Positions 6,897 to 11,964 of a stretch of 11,964 nucleotides of DNA are shown here, in pieces. How positions within the stretch are numbered: the first letter of the stretch is position 1; each line of letters begins with the position of its first letter. Origin of the DNA: Bacillota bacterium (GTDB lineage Bacteria > Bacillota > Bacilli > Paenibacillales > Paenibacillaceae); assembly GCA_023418755.1 (NCBI GenBank), contig JAEZZE010000452.1:1-11964 (forward strand), given 5' to 3'. Made by a program: the position numbers and the translations under genes. The notes under the pieces were generated by a model. It ran no database searches, was not told where the DNA came from, and saw only the letters and a program-made list of their open reading frames with translations.

Positions 6897-7042
6897 GAGG
6901 CCAAAAGTTACATCCGAGATTCGATATCGCAAAATTTTTAGTAGTTTCTTATCGTGCAACCTTCCTTGGTCCTATTCACCGGTTCCAGCCGGGCTGATTG
7001 ACGGACCTAGTGGCAATAAATCTAGCAAACCGCGCCGGCTGA

Positions 7043-7080
7043 AAATGGAAGAGAGGGCAGCGCAGTTCCGCCGCCCTCTC
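7043..7080 (-). terminator. Hairpin terminator of yjbR-like gene
   Basis: Four bases after the stop codon, a 12-base stem (GAGAGGGCGGCG with CGCTGCCCTCTC, one G-U pair) closes a 6-base loop and is followed by the T-rich stretch TTCCATTTTC. The T-tract is broken, so termination may be partial. Confidence 0.65.
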
Positions 7081-7084
7081 TTCG

Positions 7085-7438
7085 TTATTGCAGTTCTTCC
7101 CTCTCCCGCTTGGGCAGCTTGCTTAGAACCAAACGATAAGACTGCTCCAGCATCGCCAGCACCTCGTCGTCCGGAACTTTGCCGTCCAGAACGACCGTAT
7201 TCCAGTGCTTCTTGTTCATATGGTACCCCGGCAGCACGGAGCCGTCATATTGCTGTCGCAGCAACCACGCTTCCTCGGGATCCGCCTTCAGGTTAACGCT
7301 CTCCCACTCCCCCGTATGTCCGAGAAGAGCGAACATCTTGCTTCCAACGAACAGCACGGGCAGATCGGGGTCGAAAGGATAGCGGAGGGTGGTCCCGGGC
7401 TTGGCCAGCCCTGCTTCAACGATTCTAGTATGATTCAT
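7085..7438 (-). CDS. MmcQ/YjbR family protein
   Basis: The protein has 117 residues, the usual full length of the family. Family features are visible: the motif FVGSKMFALLG (about 30-40), then ESVNLKADPEEAWLLRQQY, and the hallmark GYHMNKKHWNTVVLDG (about 71-86), followed by the closing helix. Members have a small alpha-beta fold like CyaY and are often labelled DNA-binding, but their cellular role is poorly known. It is predicted cytoplasmic. The start is ATG 7438 with AGAGGGG five bases upstream. It begins 24 bases after the stop of the giant SLH protein gene with no hairpin between, so the two are probably co-transcribed; a hairpin follows it. A functional link with the surface protein is not evident. 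Confidence 0.87.
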   Translation of the reverse strand: MNHTRIVEAGLAKPGTTLRYPFDPDLPVLFVGSKMFALLGHTGEWESVNLKADPEEAWLLRQQYDGSVLPGYHMNKKHWNTVVLDGKVPDDEVLAMLEQSYRLVLSKLPKREREELQ

Positions 7439-7462
7439 AGAATCCCCTCTTTTCCGCGGGTC

Positions 7463-10400
7463 TTAGGAATCAATAAATTCTACGAATTCCAGCAGCCGCT
7501 TGATCATAACGACGGCTTCCGCCCGGGTCGCATTGCTCTTCGGTTTCATCGAAGTAGGCGTTACGCCTCCGATAATGCCGGCCTCTACGCTGATCGATAC
7601 GCCATCTTTCGCCCAACTGCTAATGCTCCCCCTATCGTTGAATCGATTCAGATTGGAGCTGTCGGCAGATTGCTGGACTCCGGCAACATTCATAGCCCGG
7701 ACCATCATCGTTGCCATCTCTTCGCGCGTAATCGGCGCGTTCGGCCGGAATTTGCCGTCCGTTCCGCCCTGAACGATTCCCGCCGCGCTTGCCGCTCCAA
7801 TATAGGCCGCGGACGCGCCTGCACCCGATACATCGGAGAACCTGGCCGCAGCCGAACGGTCGCCGTTCAACCCTAGTCCACGGACGATATACTGCGCGAA
7901 ATCCGCCCTGGTAATGTTAGCCTTCGGCGCGAATGTCGTCGGCGTTGTCCCGTCGATTATAAATTTCGAGGCAAGCAACGTTACGTCGCCATTCGCCCAA
8001 TGCGATCTCATGTCGGCATATTGCATCGTTTTGCGAACCACCGCATACTTGCTGTTGCTCTTCCGCATGAAGTTCACGTTCAACGATGTTCCGCTATTCG
8101 TTACCGTAGTCGGGACATAGCTGATCTTGCCTGTCTGCGGGTCGAGATATACCACCGATAGATTATCGAGCGCCCCAGCGGAGGCGGGGATGACGAACGT
8201 GCGCGTTACATACCTGTCGTAGTTGTTAATCGGATACTCTCTGCCGCCGAATAGAATCGAAGCCGTGAAATCCGCCGGCACGGCCACCCTCTGTGCCCCT
8301 TGGCTGGCAAGCGCAGCGATAAGCGAAGTATCGGATACTTTCTCTATACTTAACAACAATGCGGCATCGCTAGATCCGTTACCTCCAATTTGCTGCAGCT
8401 GTTTCGTGAAGTTGATTGCGTTCAGCGGCAGATTAAATTGTACATCTCCGAAATCAAGCAGGAATTCCGCATTGGACACGTTCGTCGCCGAGGAGATCAG
8501 CGATTGAATCGGAAGACTGACGAGCGCTCCCGCCTCCGTGGTCGGAATGCGGACAGAAACCCTAGGCACGGTGACGCCGCTGTTCGATTTAATTAAGGAA
8601 TACGAAGCCGCCAGCTTATTGGCATCCACCACATAGCGTTTGGCCGCTTTTCCCGATGGAGTCACCGCTGCCGTTGTCGTTACCGCTTTCCCGACGACGA
8701 GTCTGACCGCCCCGGCGCCGTCCGATTCCAGATAATCCGGCAGGTTGGCGATCGGCGTGCCCGTCTGGGCGCCTACCGTAATATTGTTCAAAGCGGCAAC
8801 GATTCGATCCAGCGTATCCCGCAACGGATTACCCGACGAGATATAGCTAAGCGTCACGGTCTGACCAGATCCAACCGACGTCGACAGATTCAACACCACC
8901 TGAGTCCCCGCCACCGATACTCCGGTAACCGGAACGGTCGCCCCATCGTATTTGACGGTATACTGCGAAGCGTAGGGAGCCGTATTCGGATTCAACGGAG
9001 CGGAGTAAACCAACGTCAGCTGATTGTTCAAAATGCTGGAAGATGCCAATTGGGCAACATCGCTCGATCCGGAAGTAAAGTTGTATCCTACGATCGCCGG
9101 GGCGATGTTACCGGACAAGTCCATAATGGCCGGCGAGCTTTGGTAATAATACAATAAAACCGGTACGTTGGACGAAACGCTCTGCGACAATGTCAGTTCG
9201 ATCGTATTATTCGCCACTGCGACCTTCGTTACGGTAGGCGGAGTTACACCGGTCGTAACCACTGAAAAAGCGGTTGTCGGCGGAACATTAGACGGGTTCA
9301 ACCCTTCGTTATAAGTCATAACGATCTTGCTACCGTTCAGAACGGCCGACTGCAGCTGCGGCGGCTCATTGTCGTATTGGTTTCTGACGTAATAATCCGT
9401 AAATGCCGGAACCATGCTGCCACTCGGGTCACGAAGCGGGTAGGCTCCCGGCGCATAGGACACCGATACCGGCAACGGGCTCGTCGACGAGGAATTCAAG
9501 GTTATGTTCAAGAAATTGCCGCTCAAGAACGCGGAATTGATTCCAACGACGTTACCGTTCTGTTTTACCGTAAATTGACTCTGGATCTGGGTTTGGAATT
9601 GCGGAGCCACTTCTGCCAAAGACTTATTGAACGTCAATGTTAACGTATTTCCGTAGAAATATCCGTTTTCCGGCTTAGGCAGCGTGGAATCCGTCGAATT
9701 CGTTAGAAGAAGACCATTGATAGCAGCTACTTCTATCCCGCTCGTATTTTGCAATCTTCTGGCAACGACCGAGTCCGGATAATAAGAGAGCTTGACCGTT
9801 TGACCGACCAATACGCTGCCCTGCAAAGTTAAGCGGACCTCATTACCGCTTACCGATACTCCCGCTACCGCTCTAGCGGTATTATTAACGGTGGCATAGA
9901 AACTGCTTGCGTTCGGTGTCTTGGTCGAATCAAGATTCTCGCTGAATTTCAACACGATAGACGCCCCATTAATTGATGAACTACTAACGACGGGTACGCT
10001 GTTCGTTCCTGTCTGGAAGGACCACTGGTACGGATTCGTAATGCCTCCGAAAAAGTTGCCCGAAGTATCCTGAATGACGTTGGCCGGAACGGTTACCGAG
10101 TAGAGCGTTGAATTGCTGAGCTTGGCGGTTCCCGTCAGTTTCAGAATAACTCTTTGGTTATTCGACGGATCGATCGACATCGTCAGATCCCTTTTGCTCG
10201 ATTGAGCGTTTTGCGGAAAGATTTGCGCCGTTGTTCCTGAGGCTAATGGTCCTAGCGGCTCGTTAAAAGTCAAACTAAGCTCGCTTAAAGAAGTACTGAT
10301 CGCAGTAGCTGACACGGCCGGGAAATAAGCGCTTATTGCCGGCGGAGTAGTGTCCTTAAGCACCTTGAACTTCCAAGTTACTGCGTCAAAGTAGTTGCCG

Positions 10401-11503
10401 CTTGCATCGCGATAAACATCTGACCCGATCTGTACTGAGTAGTCCGTATTGTTAGCGAATTTGGGACACGATGCCCCGGCAAGATTGAGAATGACGTTAG
10501 GGCTGCCCGTATTCGCAACCGTTGCACTCGCAGGCACCGTACAGACAAGTGCCCCGCTTGCCGTTGTAAGAATAACGCTCCGATTGGAATTGGCAAAGAC
10601 CGGCTCATCGAATTCGAGCGAGATTTGCGTCGCATTTACATCTGCCAAAACACCGTTATTGGCAGGATTGAACGTCTTGATCTTCGGCTTGGTCGTGTCG
10701 AGCGCCGGTTTAGTTTGGAATGTCCACTTGTCGGGGCCGCTGGACGACTGAATGCCGGAATACGCCCCGTTAAGCGGATCTACCAATGCCCCCGAATCGA
10801 TCAGAACGTAATAAAACGTATTGTACTCCAGTCCCTTCAACGGGAGGCTGACTCTCCAGTTCGTCCCTACTTCGGACAAGTTAACGTCCGTTGCTTGCAC
10901 ACTTACCGAGTGCACGGTGACATTATCCAAAACCCTTTTGATCTGGATGTAACCCGAGCCTTTCACGACTTTCCGCGCAAATTCAAAAGAAAGGTTGCCC
11001 GGATTCACCGGGTCCAACGTCGAGTACTGATCCGCAGGAACGAAGTTCATGGCAACGGGAAGAAGCTGCTCCGCGCGGAACGTCCACTGAGCATACGGGA
11101 TTCCGGAAAATGAAGCGTTATTCGAGTAATTGCGCACCGCATCGGGCGGAACAACGACCGAATAGCGGACTCCGGAAGTCAATCCGCCGGCAGGCGTAAT
11201 TACGATTGCTTTGTTTTTATTGTCAATTTGAACCTCCATGGGGGAGGTTTTGGCGATATCATATTCCCCTACCAATGTAGAATTGTCATAATCGTACAAT
11301 TGAATTTTTCCGACTCCCCGAACAATCTCTTCATCGAAGGTGAGGATCAGATTCGTTGTCGTAACGGCTGCGTTTGCTCCATTGCTTGGCGTCATACTGA
11401 CGACAACAGGGCCACCGGTAGCTGCTTCGGCAGCTGGAAAAGAAAAAGTCTGTAAAATAAGCGCAACTATTAAAATAAGAGATAGAGTACGAATTCGTTG
11501 CAA
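7463..11503 (-). CDS. Giant S-layer-like protein: Ig-like, SwmB-like and SLH domains
   Basis: The start is best placed at TTG 11503: GGGAGG lies 8 bases upstream and a classic signal peptide follows at once (MQRIRTLS, a hydrophobic core, cleavage near AEA). A TTG further up at 11581 opens the same frame but falls in the terminator T-tract. The protein then has 1346 residues. In this numbering four SbsA-type Ig-like domains (Big_5) cover about 32-144, 145-264, 269-382 and 385-498; each repeats the LxLTFxEPL-type strand. Four SwmB-like repeats follow (about 501-602, 606-708, 712-811, 814-912). Residues 913-1159 form an unassigned module. Three SLH domains (about 1162-1335; ITRADFAQ, ITREEMAT, ATRAEAVV) anchor it to the pyruvylated secondary wall polymer. 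It is a surface or S-layer protein; the ligand is unknown. Only two cysteines (321 and 346) occur. Confidence 0.92.
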   Translation of the reverse strand: MQRIRTLSLILIVALILQTFSFPAAEAATGGPVVVSMTPSNGANAAVTTTNLILTFDEEIVRGVGKIQLYDYDNSTLVGEYDIAKTSPMEVQIDNKNKAIVITPAGGLTSGVRYSVVVPPDAVRNYSNNASFSGIPYAQWTFRAEQLLPVAMNFVPADQYSTLDPVNPGNLSFEFARKVVKGSGYIQIKRVLDNVTVHSVSVQATDVNLSEVGTNWRVSLPLKGLEYNTFYYVLIDSGALVDPLNGAYSGIQSSSGPDKWTFQTKPALDTTKPKIKTFNPANNGVLADVNATQISLEFDEPVFANSNRSVILTTASGALVCTVPASATVANTGSPNVILNLAGASCPKFANNTDYSVQIGSDVYRDASGNYFDAVTWKFKVLKDTTPPAISAYFPAVSATAISTSLSELSLTFNEPLGPLASGTTAQIFPQNAQSSKRDLTMSIDPSNNQRVILKLTGTAKLSNSTLYSVTVPANVIQDTSGNFFGGITNPYQWSFQTGTNSVPVVSSSSINGASIVLKFSENLDSTKTPNASSFYATVNNTARAVAGVSVSGNEVRLTLQGSVLVGQTVKLSYYPDSVVARRLQNTSGIEVAAINGLLLTNSTDSTLPKPENGYFYGNTLTLTFNKSLAEVAPQFQTQIQSQFTVKQNGNVVGINSAFLSGNFLNITLNSSSTSPLPVSVSYAPGAYPLRDPSGSMVPAFTDYYVRNQYDNEPPQLQSAVLNGSKIVMTYNEGLNPSNVPPTTAFSVVTTGVTPPTVTKVAVANNTIELTLSQSVSSNVPVLLYYYQSSPAIMDLSGNIAPAIVGYNFTSGSSDVAQLASSSILNNQLTLVYSAPLNPNTAPYASQYTVKYDGATVPVTGVSVAGTQVVLNLSTSVGSGQTVTLSYISSGNPLRDTLDRIVAALNNITVGAQTGTPIANLPDYLESDGAGAVRLVVGKAVTTTAAVTPSGKAAKRYVVDANKLAASYSLIKSNSGVTVPRVSVRIPTTEAGALVSLPIQSLISSATNVSNAEFLLDFGDVQFNLPLNAINFTKQLQQIGGNGSSDAALLLSIEKVSDTSLIAALASQGAQRVAVPADFTASILFGGREYPINNYDRYVTRTFVIPASAGALDNLSVVYLDPQTGKISYVPTTVTNSGTSLNVNFMRKSNSKYAVVRKTMQYADMRSHWANGDVTLLASKFIIDGTTPTTFAPKANITRADFAQYIVRGLGLNGDRSAAARFSDVSGAGASAAYIGAASAAGIVQGGTDGKFRPNAPITREEMATMMVRAMNVAGVQQSADSSNLNRFNDRGSISSWAKDGVSISVEAGIIGGVTPTSMKPKSNATRAEAVVMIKRLLEFVEFIDS

Positions 11504-11511
11504 CCGAATAA

Positions 11512-11517
11512 CCTCCC
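11512..11517 (-). promoter_or_regulatory. Ribosome binding site fixing a TTG start
   Basis: GGGAGG on the - strand lies 8 bases before TTG 11503, and the translation from that TTG is a typical signal peptide. No comparable site precedes the upstream TTG at 11581 or the ATG at 11566, and those longer forms would put about 26 or 21 unlikely residues before the signal peptide. Confidence 0.85.
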
Positions 11518-11540
11518 GAAAATGAACATACTTACCTATT

Positions 11541-11568
11541 TCTTCGGCCAAAATGCCTTTTATCATTA
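11541..11568 (-). promoter_or_regulatory. Possible promoter of SLH gene (sigma-D-like)
   Basis: Between the metK terminator and the TTG start there are only about 75 bases. They contain TAAT (11565-11568), a 16-base spacer and GCCGAAGA (11541-11548) on the - strand. This resembles the sigma-D pattern TAAA-N15-GCCGATAT in part (three of four and five of eight bases). No good sigma-A match was seen. Confidence 0.22.
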
Positions 11569-11579
11569 GTTTTCGACGC

Positions 11580-11619
11580 AAAAAAAAGCGCGTCGACCCG
11601 CTTCCGGGTGCAACGCGCT
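11580..11619 (-). terminator. Intrinsic terminator of metK
   Basis: On the - strand AGCGCGT (11613-11619) pairs with ACGCGCT (11587-11593), and inside it ACCCG pairs with CGGGT around a GAAG loop; small internal mismatches separate the two stems. A run of eight T residues follows. It starts about 21 bases after the metK stop codon. Confidence 0.92.
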
Positions 11620-11640
11620 GTTATCCTCTTTCATTAACGC

Positions 11641-11964
11641 TTAAACCAAAGCCCCTTGCTTCAAAGCCTCTACACGATCCAGACGCTCCCAAGGAAGATC
11701 GACGTCGGTGCGGCCGAAGTGGCCGTATGCCGCCGTCTGGCGGTAGATTGGACGACGCAGGTCGAGCATCTTAATGATGCCGGCGGGGCGAAGGTCGAAG
11801 TTGCTCTTGATCAATTCGACCAGCTTGTCTTCGGCCACTTTGCCAGTGCCGTAAGTATCCACGTTAATCGATACCGGGCTAGCTACGCCGATCGCATAGG
11901 CAAGCTGGATTTCGCACTTGTCGGCCAAACCTGCAGCAACAATGTTCTTGGCCACGTAGCGAGC
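11641..11964 (-). CDS. metK: S-adenosylmethionine synthetase, C-terminal part
   Basis: The last 107 codons of metK and its TAA stop are present; the 5' part lies beyond the right edge. MetK makes S-adenosylmethionine from ATP and methionine in the cytoplasm and works as a tetramer. The visible part carries the conserved C-terminal domain: ARYVAKNIVAAGLADKC, then QLAYAIGVASPVS with NVDTYGTGK, and the closing FDLRPAGIIKMLDLRRPIY and YGHFGR motifs near the end. The family is about 400 residues long, so roughly the last quarter is seen. A strong terminator follows. Upstream control, such as a SAM riboswitch common for Firmicute metK, would be outside the window. The family assignment is secure. 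Confidence 0.97.
   Translation of the reverse strand, partial: ARYVAKNIVAAGLADKCEIQLAYAIGVASPVSINVDTYGTGKVAEDKLVELIKSNFDLRPAGIIKMLDLRRPIYRQTAAYGHFGRTDVDLPWERLDRVEALKQGALV

Larger units (their letters stand above)
6785..7084. other. Leader and intergenic region of the glycosidase gene
   Basis: These 300 bases hold no gene. On the - strand, in order, they contain the terminator of the yjbR-like gene (7043-7080), a possible stem-loop (6968-7007), a weak candidate promoter (6869-6896), three CTAATAG heptamers, a hairpin GGCGC-TAATA-GCGCC (6836-6850), and the ribosome binding site. I did not recognise a known riboswitch class. Confidence 0.5.

Noticed and set aside
1..11964. CRISPR arrays, transposases, prophage or defence genes
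   Set aside because: No regularly spaced direct repeats, no transposase or integrase motifs and no phage-like genes were seen. The layout is a normal chromosomal segment.

Overview
The window looks like chromosomal DNA from a member of the Paenibacillaceae (Paenibacillus or Cohnella type). The evidence is Firmicute-style genes with strong AGGAGG-type ribosome binding sites, a DegS/DegU pair, a giant surface protein with SLH domains, and a secreted protein ending in copper-amine-oxidase-like repeats. That combination is typical of the family. The genus is an inference. I found no convincing gene on the + strand; every gene reads on the - strand, so the biological order runs from the high coordinates to the low ones.

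In transcription order: the last 107 codons of metK (S-adenosylmethionine synthetase) end in a very clear intrinsic terminator. Then comes a 1346-residue S-layer-like protein with a signal peptide, four SbsA-type Ig-like domains, four SwmB-like repeats, an unassigned module and three SLH domains. It is followed 24 bases later by a small MmcQ/YjbR-family gene that ends in its own hairpin. Next, after a 300-base leader region, is a 900-residue secreted phosphodiester glycosidase (NAGPA domain) with Ig-like, jelly-roll-like and copper-amine-oxidase-like domains. After it come degS and degU, which overlap by 11 bases and end at a terminator-like hairpin. A 139-residue membrane-anchored, glycosyltransferase-like fragment protein follows. 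A 630-base region without a convincing gene comes next; it carries a promoter, two terminator-like hairpins and small repeats. The window ends inside an open reading frame that is probably the N-terminus of a ComFA-type competence helicase.

The genes fit a theme of cell-surface building and its control. Two large exported wall proteins sit directly upstream of DegSU, the two-component system that in Bacillus controls exoenzymes, motility and competence, and a probable competence gene lies downstream. The placement beside degSU-comF is conserved chromosomal context. Whether DegU controls these surface proteins cannot be read from the sequence.

Nothing here is a clear new defence or mobile system. 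The points most worth a second look are: a compact promoter-to-terminator unit of about 70 nt in front of the comFA-like gene; a heptamer (CTAATAG on the - strand) found four times, only in the leaders of degS and the glycosidase gene; the unassigned module in the giant SLH protein; and its single pair of cysteines.
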